In this document: positions 32,811 to 41,076 of the stretch, one piece after another
How the letters are laid out: every line of letters begins with the position of its first letter
Position numbering within the stretch: the stretch's first letter is position 1
Source of the DNA: CALARM01 sp040217695
GTDB taxonomy: Bacteria; Vulcanimicrobiota; SpSt-956; JAKJGF01
NCBI GenBank assembly: GCA_040217695.1
Contig: JBEHWO010000012.1
Location: 1-43,800, forward strand
Direction: 5' to 3'
Length of the DNA stretch: 43,800 nt
Translations under genes and position numbers: made by a program
Notes under the pieces: generated by a model
The model's input: the letters and a program-made list of their open reading frames with translations, nothing else
What the model was told of the DNA's origin: nothing
Database searches by the model: none

Positions 32811-34817
32811 TTACGCCATCTTCTTTTTTGAAAGCTTTACTATATTCTCGAAGATCATGTTATTTAACTCTATCGTTTTTGTATTAAATTCTTCTTCTTT
32901 CTTTTTTATCTCTTCCAGGCGATTCTGGTGAACTTCAAGGGTATTTACATAACGTTTTCTCAGAACCCCTTCATCACCTCTTTCACCCAGTACTTTGAGT
33001 TGTTCCATAAGAGATTTTTGACTTTCATATATGCTATTCACTTCATCATGCAGTTTCTGGATTTTTTCTGCGATCATGTTCTTTTCATCAAAAAGTTCCA
33101 TAATAGCTTTCAGTTCATTAAATGTATTTTCATCCATATACCTTTCTTTAAGCCAGTCAGACAGAATGGACATGGTGAGATTTTGATAATATTCGTATCT
33201 GTAAAGTTTTGTTCTTTCTTTGACTTTAAGTATATGGGAACTGCATGGAGGAACTGTTATTTTCCATCTCATATAATTTTCAGTTTTTTCAGCCGCTTCT
33301 TCTGTCTCAAAGATTACATAACCTGTACCATAGGGAGGGTGTTCTATTACAAGATTAACATTGCTGTCACTGTTATTGTTTACAGTATAATTACTTTCTG
33401 CTATATGATAGACCTCTCTGTAAAAGAGATAGTTACCTGCCTGTTTTTCGTCAAAGAAGAGAGAATTAAAAATATCAAAATTTTTATTTTCTTCCTTTAC
33501 GGTAACTTCTACATCTACGGCATAGGGAAGACGTACCTGCTGGTCTTTGGATATGAAAGGAACTATTGCCTCTCCCACATAGGAATCATCTTCTACTACC
33601 GTAACAGGACCCCGTTCAAATATAAAGGAACTGTTATTTTTGAAACTCAATGTAATATATGGATTTTTCTCTCCTTTTTTCGCAGTATAAACATGTTCTT
33701 TAGTGCAATCAAAATACTGTGTCAGAATAGGAACCATTGCAGACTGACCTCTTTTTACGGTTACAGGTGTGGAAATATTATATTTAAAGAACTGTCCTTC
33801 TTTTGCACCTGTAGCAGATATTTCCGTTTTCTCCGAAAGTTCTGACATAAGTGGTGCCGGTTCATCAGCACCGAAATAAGCCAGCTTTGCTTCTTCCATC
33901 ATGGGCGGTGCCATCGGTGCAGAACCTCTTGGTATATTCATTATACCTGACATAGCTCTTCTTGCCAGTCTCGTCTTCATTTCCGGTTCCAGTTCCACCG
34001 GTTTCGGTATCGCTCTTGCTTCATCTTTTATTTCCTGTCTTTCGAGTATTCTCGGTGTATAGAGATCATAGATAAAAGAGATTGGCATACCTGTAGTCAG
34101 AACGAGTTTTACATTTTCAAGATCCTCTTCCAGGGTATTGTTCACCACACCCCAGCCCATAAGAAGACATTTATTTGCTTCACTTTCGTAAATAAGCCTG
34201 TAACTGACTCTCCATACAGGAGCAGACGCAACATATTTAATCACCAGATCATGACTCTCTCCGTCAAGTATTACCGTGACAAATCTTTCGTCTTTTTTCC
34301 TCTCCGCTATACTCTTTTCAAGAAAAAATGTGAGATCTTTATTTGCTGTTTCATCCTTTAAATCAATATCGGTAATATCCAGCAGCGACCAGGTAAGAAT
34401 TTTTTTCTTTTCCGGCACATATAAAGAAAAGAGATTCTGAGAAAAATCTTTATGTTCCTGATTATAGTTAACACCTACGACTGTTCCCGTAATTTCTTCG
34501 CCTTTTATATGGAGTGTTATTTCGTATCCGGTAAGAGCAGTCAGAAGATCGATAAATTTGTTCCATTTAGACAGGTTAATCGATTTCTCTCTTATAATCT
34601 GTTCCACATCTTCCTGTGTATCATAGGATACGCTCACTACTTTCCCGGCAGGGTCTCTGTCCAGAACAATAAGACTCTTCAGTATGTCATTCATGTCTTT
34701 CTTTTTAAAGCTCAGCTTCAGATGTTTCTCTCCTGAAATAATCCCCTTTCTTTCGAAAAAACCGACACCATGTTTATAAAATACTATTTTTGTAATTGGA
34801 AGTACATGGGAAGACAT
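32811..34817 (-). CDS. DUF4139-like protein, function unknown
   Basis: 668 residues, no signal peptide. It begins PITKIVFYKHGVGFFERKG, with a beta-rich N-terminal half and the segment YVASAPVWRVSYRLIYE...GWGVVNNTLEEDLENVKLVLTTG typical of DUF4139 proteins. Residues ~290-330 are a low-complexity stretch rich in Met, Ala and Pro, and the last ~100 residues are coiled coil (EKIQKLHDEVNSIYESQKSL). Family function is not established. Ribosome site GGAGGTTAT. A long antisense frame (32928-33845) is a shadow of it. Confidence 0.7.
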   Translation of the reverse strand: MSSHVLPITKIVFYKHGVGFFERKGIISGEKHLKLSFKKKDMNDILKSLIVLDRDPAGKVVSVSYDTQEDVEQIIREKSINLSKWNKFIDLLTALTGYEITLHIKGEEITGTVVGVNYNQEHKDFSQNLFSLYVPEKKKILTWSLLDITDIDLKDETANKDLTFFLEKSIAERKKDERFVTVILDGESHDLVIKYVASAPVWRVSYRLIYESEANKCLLMGWGVVNNTLEEDLENVKLVLTTGMPISFIYDLYTPRILERQEIKDEARAIPKPVELEPEMKTRLARRAMSGIMNIPRGSAPMAPPMMEEAKLAYFGADEPAPLMSELSEKTEISATGAKEGQFFKYNISTPVTVKRGQSAMVPILTQYFDCTKEHVYTAKKGEKNPYITLSFKNNSSFIFERGPVTVVEDDSYVGEAIVPFISKDQQVRLPYAVDVEVTVKEENKNFDIFNSLFFDEKQAGNYLFYREVYHIAESNYTVNNNSDSNVNLVIEHPPYGTGYVIFETEEAAEKTENYMRWKITVPPCSSHILKVKERTKLYRYEYYQNLTMSILSDWLKERYMDENTFNELKAIMELFDEKNMIAEKIQKLHDEVNSIYESQKSLMEQLKVLGERGDEGVLRKRYVNTLEVHQNRLEEIKKKEEEFNTKTIELNNMIFENIVKLSKKKMA

Positions 34818-34841
34818 TTTGTAAATAACCTCCTTTGAGAT

Positions 34842-35123
34842 CGTGACGCGTGACGCGTAACGCGTGACGGGATAATTATAACCTTTTATAATTCGTTAAA
34901 TTTTTGCTTTCTTCCTTCATAGTGTATTTCATAAGTGATTAGAATTTAATTAGAGTGAAAAGTGAATGGTGAAAAGTGAAAAGAATAGGACATTACTCAC
35001 TATTCACTACTCACTACTCACTATAAGTGATTTATCTGACAGAGTTTTATTTTTTTTGTGTTAAATTGTTATTTATTACGGCATCTTATTCCTCGCGTCA
35101 CGCGTTACGCGTTACGCGTTACG
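34842..35123. repeat. Composite heptad-repeat region before the M20 gene
   Basis: GCGTRAC heptads (34842-34869), the end motif CATAGTGTATTTCATAAG (34918-34935), TTAGAATTTAATTAG, GTGAAAA/GTGAATG heptads (34953-34983), inverted TATTCAC/TACTCAC heptads (34993-35023), then GTYACGC heptads (35094-35123). The whole gap 34818-35147 is repeat DNA; I see no gene in it. Confidence 0.75.
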
Positions 35124-35147
35124 ATATAAAGAAAAGAGGTTTTAACT

Positions 35148-36344
35148 ATGACAGATAAATTAAATATTTTAGAAAAAGCAAAAGAATTACTGCCCTTTAT
35201 GACTTCAATAAGGAGACAAATTCATGAAAATCCTGAACTTGGTATGGAAGAATATGACACTGCTGAATTAATTGCCGAGCAGCTTGATAACATCGGAATA
35301 AGCTATAAAACAGGAATTGGTAAAACCGGTATAGCAGGTCTGATTGAAGGTAAAGCCGGTAAAGGAAGATGTATCGGTCTTCGTGCCGATATGGATGCTC
35401 TTCCCCTGACAGATCAGAAAGATGTGCCCTATGCTTCCAAGAAACCGGGTATTATGCATGCCTGCGGCCATGACAGTCATGTGTCAATGCTCCTGGGAGC
35501 AGCAAGAATTCTTCACGAGCTCAGAGCAGAATTTCCCGGTTCCGTAAAACTTGTTTTTCAACCTGCAGAGGAATGTATCGGCGGGGCACTCCCTATGATA
35601 AAAGACGGAGTCCTGGAAAACCCTGCCGTAGATTCTATGATAGGACTTCATATAGATTCAGCCACGAAAAGTGGTGTAGTGATGCTTCTTAAGGGCCCAT
35701 GTCATGCAGCTCAGAATGATTTTGAAATTACCGTAACAGGTAAAGGCGGTCATGCCGCAGTACCTCATAAATCTGTAGATACAATCCTTATTGCCTCGAA
35801 AATTGTTGTGGAACTACACCATATTGTTTCCCGCCATATAGATCCCATTGAACCTGCAGTTCTTACAGTTGGTATTATAGAAGGAGGAACAAAGAGTAAT
35901 ATTATACCAGACAGGGTGTTTTTAAAAGGCACTATCCGTTATTTAAATGATACAGCAGGAGAAGATCTTCGCTACTGGCTTGAAAAAATCTCTAAAGCTA
36001 CTGCAGAAATGTCAGGCGGAGAATGTTCCGTAAAATTTATACCGGGATATATTGTGGGAATAAATGATGAAAATTTTACAGATAAAATATGGAATTATCT
36101 TGAAGATTTCCTGCCTGAAGGTTATCTGCACAGAGAAAAACATCCCATTATGGGGTCAGAAGATTTTTCCTATTTTGCAAATAAAGTTCCTTCCGTATTT
36201 ATGGGTCTCGGAGGCAGGGGAGAGGGAGAGAATACTGCCTATCCCCACCATCATCCGAAATTTGATTTCGATGAGAAAGCCATGGCTCACGGAGCAGCAG
36301 CACTTGCACGGGTGGCTATTGAGTTTTTAAATGAAAATTTTTAG
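35148..36344 (+). CDS. M20-family amidohydrolase (hippurate/IAA-amino-acid hydrolase-like)
   Basis: 398 residues. Metal-binding and catalytic motifs of the M20D group are visible: LRADMDALPLTD, GIMHACGHDSHVSMLLGAA, FQPAEECIGGALPMIKDG and the C-terminal PIMGSEDFSYFANKVP. Members hydrolyse N-acyl amino acids such as hippurate or N-acetyl amino acids in the cytoplasm; the substrate is not predictable. AAAGAGG site before ATG. The length and end (AALARVAIEFLNENF) look complete, although foreign sequence begins a few bases after its stop. Confidence 0.92.
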   Translation: MTDKLNILEKAKELLPFMTSIRRQIHENPELGMEEYDTAELIAEQLDNIGISYKTGIGKTGIAGLIEGKAGKGRCIGLRADMDALPLTDQKDVPYASKKPGIMHACGHDSHVSMLLGAARILHELRAEFPGSVKLVFQPAEECIGGALPMIKDGVLENPAVDSMIGLHIDSATKSGVVMLLKGPCHAAQNDFEITVTGKGGHAAVPHKSVDTILIASKIVVELHHIVSRHIDPIEPAVLTVGIIEGGTKSNIIPDRVFLKGTIRYLNDTAGEDLRYWLEKISKATAEMSGGECSVKFIPGYIVGINDENFTDKIWNYLEDFLPEGYLHREKHPIMGSEDFSYFANKVPSVFMGLGGRGEGENTAYPHHHPKFDFDEKAMAHGAAALARVAIEFLNENF

Positions 36345-36349
36345 GATTC

Positions 36350-36380
36350 CGGGGAAAGCCCACTGCTTTAGCTGTGGGAT
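36350..36380 (+). mobile_element. IS200/IS605-type right-end hairpin remnant (candidate)
   Basis: GGGGAAAGCCCACTGCTTTA continues as GCTGTGGGAT. CCCAC/GTGGG and GC/GC pair with one T-T mismatch around a TTTA loop (36359-36378). Such mismatch-bearing subterminal hairpins preceded by GAAAGCC resemble right ends of IS200/IS605 elements. No transposase or tnpB is nearby. It lies exactly between the M20 stop and a truncated ATPase fragment. Confidence 0.45.
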
Positions 36381-36383
36381 AGT

Positions 36384-36924
36384 GTGCGGGGCAAAGGAAT
36401 CTGCACAGGTAATCGCAAAGCTTGCTGAAAATGGTATTACAAAAACTATTTTGCTCAGCGGCGATAATGAAAAAACTGCCCGGCACATAGCAAAGCAAAT
36501 AGGTATTACTGAAGTCCGTGCCCCGCTTTTACCCGAGGGCAAGGTAGAAGCTATAACTGCACTGCAAAATGAGGGTCAGCTTATCTGTATGGTCGGTGAT
36601 GGTGTGAACGATGCTCCTGCCTTAAAGACAGCAACTGTCGGTATAGCAATGGGGACAATGGGAAGTGACATCGCAATTGAAGCCGCCGATATTGCTCTTA
36701 TGGGTGATGATATTACAAAAATCGGCTACATAAAGCGTCTTTCCAATGCAACCATAAAAACAATCAAGTTTAATATTACCGTGTCTATGTTAATAAACAC
36801 TGTTGCTATCCTGTTATCAGTAATGGGAATTCTTAAACCTGTTACAGGGGCACTTGTCCACAATGCCAGTTCGGTACTGGTCGTGCTGAATGCTGCTTTG
36901 CTTTATGACAGGAAATATCACTGA
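36384..36924 (+). pseudogene. Truncated heavy-metal P1B-type ATPase (C-terminal third)
   Basis: From about 36384, GAKESAQVIAKLAENGITKT through LLSGDNEKTARHIA, MVGDGVNDAPALKTATVGIA and the last two membrane helices matches CadA/ZntA-type ATPases. The metal-binding domain, CPC helix, TGES and DKTGT are all missing, so it cannot work. The open frame starts at 36331 inside the M20 gene, but the first ~18 residues are not ATPase-like. It looks richer in G+C than its neighbours, suggesting transfer. It is probably a fragment left at an insertion or recombination point. Confidence 0.85.
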
Positions 36925-36950
36925 TTGTTCGAACAGCATACTTGAAGTGT

Positions 36951-38369
36951 CTAAAGACCTCTTAAAAATTCGGGTATAATAGAGAATTCTTCATTTATAT
37001 GTTCCAGAGTGTAATCGATATCAGAAAGTAAATTTTCCTTATCTTTCGGAAAACGGCCCTTCAGAGGGAGATAATTGGAGGCATGATCGGAGCGGAATAT
37101 TGTCCCTTTCAGTTCCAGATGTTCTATTATCAATCTCAGTTCTTTTAACATATCTTCTGCTTCCGGTAGTATAAAATTTCCTTTTTTATATGCTTCATAA
37201 AGCGGTGTTCCGGGAACAGGCATAAGAGTCAGAGCGGAAAGATATTTCGGATTCATTCTGTTAAGCGCATCTGCAGTTTTCAGGGCATGTTCTTTTGAAT
37301 GTGTATCGCCTCCGAGACCGAGCAGTATTATTACAGACATTTTTATGTCACATTCCTGTGCTTTTATGACACAATTTATCATTTCTTCTGCAGTAAAACC
37401 TTTATTGGCCGATTTTAATATATCTTCACTGCCGCTTTCCAGCCCCAGATATGCTATAGATAGTTTCAGCTTTTTTAATTCGCCCAGTTCTTCATGCTTT
37501 TTACTTAAAATACCATGAGGATTTGCATATATGCCGGCCCTTTGAAGATGTGGAAACTCTTTATTCAAGTGTTCCAGCACAGAGACTAAAAAATCTGTTT
37601 TTAATATGAATGCATCCCCGTCTGCAAGAAAAACCCTTCTTGTCCATGGCATTACCTTTGATGCATCTCTTATGTCTTCCAGGATTTCTTCCAGGGGTCT
37701 TATAGAGAAATGTTTTTTTCTGTACATTCCGCAGAAAGAACATCTGTTATGACTACATCCGTAAGTAATCTGAAGTATATAACTGTCTCCTTCAGAGGGA
37801 GGTCTGAATACCGGCTCTATATATCTCACCTTGTTTTTTTCCTCTGTCATTTTATTCAATATATGTTCATCGTTAAGATCTATAATTTCTACTGATACCA
37901 TGTTTTCTGTAAAGTCTGCTATAGCATAGGAAGGGCCATAACCTTTTTTATCTTCATCTTTCAGATGGCCGGGATTAATAAATAATATGTCATGTTCTTT
38001 ATAAAGGGCAGGTATATGGCTGTGACCGTATAAAACTATACGGGCCAGTTTCTTTTCTATAACCTCTTCAGGTTTTATGTCCTGAGGCAGATCATTTTCA
38101 TGGGATTTTATCGTATGGCTTATCAGGCATTTCCATCCGCTGATTTCTTCAATTAATCTGTTTTTTATGTCTTCTTTTTTATATGCTTCTTCATATACGC
38201 CGGGAACTGCGATAATCTTTACATTCAGATCGTTCAAAATATCTGTTTCATGGGAATCATCACCCAGGTGGATTATTAATTCTACCTTATGATTTTCTAC
38301 CATCTGTTTCCATGCTTTTTTCAGGTTTTCATAATGGCCGTGACTGTCACTTACAATCCCTGTTTTCAT
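36951..38369 (-). CDS. Metallophosphoesterase-radical SAM fusion protein
   Basis: 472 residues from ATG 38369, spaced from GAGGAGGG. The N-terminal ~160 residues are a YfcE/MJ0936-type phosphodiesterase: VSDSHGHYENL, IIHLGDD, the expected catalytic loop and YGHSHIPALY. The C-terminal ~290 residues are radical SAM: TYGCSHNRCSFCGMY gives CX4CX2C, followed by FLADGDAF, YLGLESGSE and a PVPGTPLY segment. The frame is continuous through the linker. Stand-alone radical SAM proteins with this TYGCSHNxCxFCGMY motif exist; their reactions are unknown to me. The fusion suggests linked phosphoester and radical chemistry. Confidence 0.82.
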   Translation of the reverse strand: MKTGIVSDSHGHYENLKKAWKQMVENHKVELIIHLGDDSHETDILNDLNVKIIAVPGVYEEAYKKEDIKNRLIEEISGWKCLISHTIKSHENDLPQDIKPEEVIEKKLARIVLYGHSHIPALYKEHDILFINPGHLKDEDKKGYGPSYAIADFTENMVSVEIIDLNDEHILNKMTEEKNKVRYIEPVFRPPSEGDSYILQITYGCSHNRCSFCGMYRKKHFSIRPLEEILEDIRDASKVMPWTRRVFLADGDAFILKTDFLVSVLEHLNKEFPHLQRAGIYANPHGILSKKHEELGELKKLKLSIAYLGLESGSEDILKSANKGFTAEEMINCVIKAQECDIKMSVIILLGLGGDTHSKEHALKTADALNRMNPKYLSALTLMPVPGTPLYEAYKKGNFILPEAEDMLKELRLIIEHLELKGTIFRSDHASNYLPLKGRFPKDKENLLSDIDYTLEHINEEFSIIPEFLRGL

Positions 38370-38407
38370 ATGTTGCACCCTCCTCTGTTCATAGAATGGA
38401 TCTGCAT

Positions 38408-38437
38408 ATTATAACAGATTACGGGAGCACTGTTCAA
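38408..38437 (-). promoter_or_regulatory. Probable promoter of the phosphoesterase-radical SAM gene
   Basis: On the minus strand TTGAAC (38437-38432), 18 bp, TATAAT (38413-38408), 39 bp before the start codon. It overlaps the end of the upstream small gene. Confidence 0.55.
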
Positions 38438-38715
38438 GGACTTTCTGTTATATTGATTACCTCTCTGGCTTCCTGCAGAATTTTATCCCATTTTTCTGTG
38501 TCATAATCAGGCAATTTTTCGTCTATGATATTTCTTGCTTCTTCCAGAGCATCTATCATTTTCTTTAGATATCTATACATTTCCGGGGAAGAAGCCATGA
38601 GACTTCCATTCCCTCTATAATATTCATCCCGGCATGGAAGTTCTGCCAGAATATCTCCGAAAAGACTTAATATGAGTCCTCTGTCAAAAAGCCATGGCCC
38701 TGCAGTATATTGCAT
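38434..38715 (-). CDS. Phage-type small protein
   Basis: 93 residues with an AAAGGAGC site. The middle reads CRDEYYRGNGSLMASSPEMY followed by a helix of LKKMIDALEEARNII. It resembles short proteins common in phages and prophages that carry an N-(A/G)-x-L-(I/M)-A-x-x-P-E-(M/L) motif followed by a helix. Function unknown; no other phage gene is near. Confidence 0.55.
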   Translation of the reverse strand: MQYTAGPWLFDRGLILSLFGDILAELPCRDEYYRGNGSLMASSPEMYRYLKKMIDALEEARNIIDEKLPDYDTEKWDKILQEAREVINITESP

Positions 38716-38760
38716 AAGAAAGCTCCTTTTGAATAGTGAGATTAATTATGTAGAGAATAT

Positions 38761-38825
38761 TATAGTGTAGTTCATAACAAATTACAGTTAATCCTCCCGT
38801 CACGCGTTACGCGTTACGTGTTACG
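38761..38825. repeat. Heptad element nearly identical to that between kdpC and kdpD
   Basis: TATAGTGTAGTTCATAACAA then ATTACAGTTAATCCTC and GTCACGC/GTTACGC heptads. The ~64 bp differ at only a few positions from 21981-22044. No matching inverted end is found before 38884. Confidence 0.75.
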
Positions 38826-38884
38826 ATTCTCATATAAAGTGGTGAGCGAAATTGTCCTGCTTTACTCACTGATCATCATTACTG

Positions 38885-39844
38885 CTAAAGTCTCGTTATA
38901 TGCTCTTTAAACGTTTCTTTCATGTGCTGTCCTATTATGTCTTTACTCTGTTCATTGAATTCTGAAAGTTCTTTTCTCGCCACTATGTTATTTCTTACTA
39001 TAATAACATATTCCAGAGGTTTTAGAGAGAGTTTATCTCTATATCTCACTCCCGGCAGAATAAAACCCAGTTCTTTTTCTATATCGTTTCTTATTACTGT
39101 AATTGCTTCAAGAAGGGGACTACCTTTTGAAGGATCTACTAAATCTATAAGACCTTTCCCTATTTGAACTTCCAGAAGGGTATTTTCTTTCTGTTTTATA
39201 TCGGCATATTTTTTTATGAGGTCATCCAGGGCTTCACGGAGCAGAAAAGACTCGCTTTTTTTTGTTTCCTTTGCTATGAGTGAAAGCCTTTCCAGTTGAT
39301 GACTGCTGTAAAAATTGGTCTTTGATTTCATTCTCTCTTCGCCGGCAGACAGGCATACTTTATTTCTGCCTTCATTTTTTGCCCTGTAAAGTGCTTCATC
39401 ACTTTTTCTTAAGAGTTCCGATCTTGTTTTTGCATCTTTCGGATATACAGCCATTCCGATACTGACGGAAACTCTCTGTCTTAAGAACCTGTTCTGCACC
39501 CTCAGGGTAAAAACAGTATCTGCAATCAGTTTACGTATTTCTTCCAGAAAAATAAGAGCCATTTCGGAAGTCGTATCGGGAAAATATAGAATAAATTCGT
39601 CTCCTCCGTATCTTCCTATGAGCTCACCCGGTCTTGCATTGCTTTTGAGAATTTCCCCTATCTGTTTTATGATTTCATCACCCATAAGATGGCCTTCTCT
39701 GTTATTGAATTCTTTAAACATATCAATGTCCATAATAGCCATGGCAAAATTTCTGTCACTGTTTTTTTGAAGATTTTCCTCAAGATACTCGAGGAAAGTT
39801 CTGTGTGTCAATAAATTGGTAAGACTGTCATATTGTTTTGACAT
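38885..39844 (-). CDS. GGDEF-RHH-FlhA(C)-like fusion protein
   Basis: 319 residues in three parts. Residues 1-165 are a GGDEF diguanylate cyclase domain with an intact motif at 80-84 (GRYGGDEF); the usual RxxD inhibitory site is RPGE (71-74). Residues ~172-213 look like a ribbon-helix-helix DNA-binding unit (SHQLERLSLIAKETKKSESF, then LLREALDDLIKKY). Residues ~224-292 match the first cytoplasmic subdomain of FlhA/SctV (GKGLIDLVDPSKGSPLLEAI, GFILPGVRYRDKLSLKPLEY). No membrane helices. It probably makes c-di-GMP. An exceptional palindrome and promoter precede it, suggesting self-regulation. AGAGGTGA site before ATG. Confidence 0.85.
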   Translation of the reverse strand: MSKQYDSLTNLLTHRTFLEYLEENLQKNSDRNFAMAIMDIDMFKEFNNREGHLMGDEIIKQIGEILKSNARPGELIGRYGGDEFILYFPDTTSEMALIFLEEIRKLIADTVFTLRVQNRFLRQRVSVSIGMAVYPKDAKTRSELLRKSDEALYRAKNEGRNKVCLSAGEERMKSKTNFYSSHQLERLSLIAKETKKSESFLLREALDDLIKKYADIKQKENTLLEVQIGKGLIDLVDPSKGSPLLEAITVIRNDIEKELGFILPGVRYRDKLSLKPLEYVIIVRNNIVARKELSEFNEQSKDIIGQHMKETFKEHITRL

Positions 39845-39854
39845 ATTACAATCA

Positions 39855-39910
39855 CCTCTTATATTAATATATTATATTTATATATTATATTAATATAAGA
39901 GGTCTGTCAA
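39855..39910 (-). promoter_or_regulatory. Promoter overlapped by a 48-bp palindrome upstream of the GGDEF gene
   Basis: Perfect 17-bp arms CCTCTTATATTAATATA (39855-39871) and TATATTAATATAAGAGG (39886-39902) surround a 14-bp AT loop. On the minus strand TTGACA (39910-39905) lies just outside, and TATAAT (15-bp spacing) or TAATAT (17-bp) lies inside. The near arm includes the gene's AGAGG ribosome site. This fits an operator for a dimeric regulator. Confidence 0.7.
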
Positions 39911-40028
39911 GAGCCATGAAAAACAGGTATTTAAATATGGTTAGCTCATAACAATAATCAGTGATAGGTGTTAAATTAAATGCTGTTGTGTTTGTTTTGC
40001 GACAGTTATTGTTTGAAAACATACAATT

Positions 40029-40259
40029 ACAGTGTATTTCATAACTTGTTAGAATTTACTGAAGTGAGTAGTGAATAGTGAAAAGTGAAAAGCCAGAAAA
40101 TCTTATCTAATCTTGTTTATAACATATTAAAATATTAATTGCTTATGCTCAGGTCTGTAATTAGTCGTAACGCGTAACGCGTGACGGGTTTAATCCCTGC
40201 GCATTACGCATTACGCATTACGATGTTGTTATGTATGGATAGTTATGAAACTAACTATT
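40029..40259. repeat. Large composite heptad element with inverted ends
   Basis: Left end ACAGTGTATTTCATAAC (40030-40046), TTAGAATTTACT, GTGAGTA/GTGAATA/GTGAAAA heptads (40063-40091), an AT-rich spacer, GCGTAAC/GCGTGAC heptads joined through GGGTTTAATCCCT to GCATTAC heptads (40165-40222), and right end GTTATGAAACTAACTATT (40242-40259). The gap 39911-40391 holds no gene that I can support. Confidence 0.75.
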
Positions 40260-40391
40260 CTGAGCCTCTAAATTTTTGTATAAAAAAATCTTTCCTGCGT
40301 CATACCATATGTTTTGCCACAAAAAAACCTGGTGGCATTATAAATGCATATATATTAATCAGAATAAAAAAATAATAAGGAGGTACAGATT

Positions 40392-41060
40392 ATGATAAAG
40401 CATAAGATAATCACAATAGCAGGAATAATTCTGCTGACTCTGAGTGTTTTCTCATATATGACGGCACCTGTTCTGGCTGCAGTGGGATGCACTCTTACCA
40501 ATCCTGACAGGGATATCAGAAATCTTTTCCCTTCTTCTACCGGCTATAAAACCCATTTTAAAACCATCAGGAAACTGGGCGGAGAAACCATGATGGCCGA
40601 GGTTGAAAAAAGACTGGGTGATAAACTGGAAGAGCAATATGAGAATATGGATATAGATCATGTTTATTATCAGGTGTTCAAGGGAAAAGAGACAATAGGT
40701 TATGTGTTCGGCGTAAATCAGACAGGTGAATATGGATTATTACAGCTTATTCTGGCAACAGATACTAATGGTAAAATACTGAACTTCTATTATCAGAGAT
40801 TTCGTTCTCCCAATGTGGATGCTTTCAAAGATACGAAATTTACCGGCAATTTTACAGGAAGAACCCTTGCAGATTTTTATGCACACAGTGCTTATAAGGG
40901 AACAGATAAAGATCCTATGGGACGTATAAAAGATCCCACAGGAAGTAATGATCCGGATTTCCCGCGTACAATAAGAGGTTTAAAATTAAATCTTATTTTA
41001 TTTGATACGTTCTGGCTTAATAAGAAATATGATCCATATTTTGTGAAATCAGTTCTGTAA
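40392..41060 (+). CDS. Exported FMN-binding-domain-like protein
   Basis: 222 residues with a signal peptide (IITIAGIILLTLSVFSYMTA, cut near VLA-AVG). The core HVYYQVFKGKETIGYVFGVN ... LLQLILATDTNGKILNFYYQ resembles the FMN-binding domain of RnfG/NosR-type proteins. The flavin-attachment S/T-G-A-S/T motif is not seen. It is first in a five-gene set with two OB-fold proteins and a MacB-like transporter, and has an AAGGAGGT site. Its role may be redox or ligand handling outside the membrane. Confidence 0.55.
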   Translation: MIKHKIITIAGIILLTLSVFSYMTAPVLAAVGCTLTNPDRDIRNLFPSSTGYKTHFKTIRKLGGETMMAEVEKRLGDKLEEQYENMDIDHVYYQVFKGKETIGYVFGVNQTGEYGLLQLILATDTNGKILNFYYQRFRSPNVDAFKDTKFTGNFTGRTLADFYAHSAYKGTDKDPMGRIKDPTGSNDPDFPRTIRGLKLNLILFDTFWLNKKYDPYFVKSVL

Positions 41061-41076
41061 ACAAGGAGGCGATTTT

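Noticed and set aside
32928..33845. 305-codon plus-strand ORF opposite the DUF4139-like gene
   Set aside because: It is rich in Phe, Ile, Tyr and Cys, has no family-like motif or ribosome site, and lies antisense to a well-formed gene.
39855..39902. RNA thermometer or ribosome-site hairpin for the GGDEF gene
   Set aside because: The AGAGG site lies in one arm, but the -10 box lies within or next to the other arm, so that arm is probably not transcribed. A DNA operator fits better.
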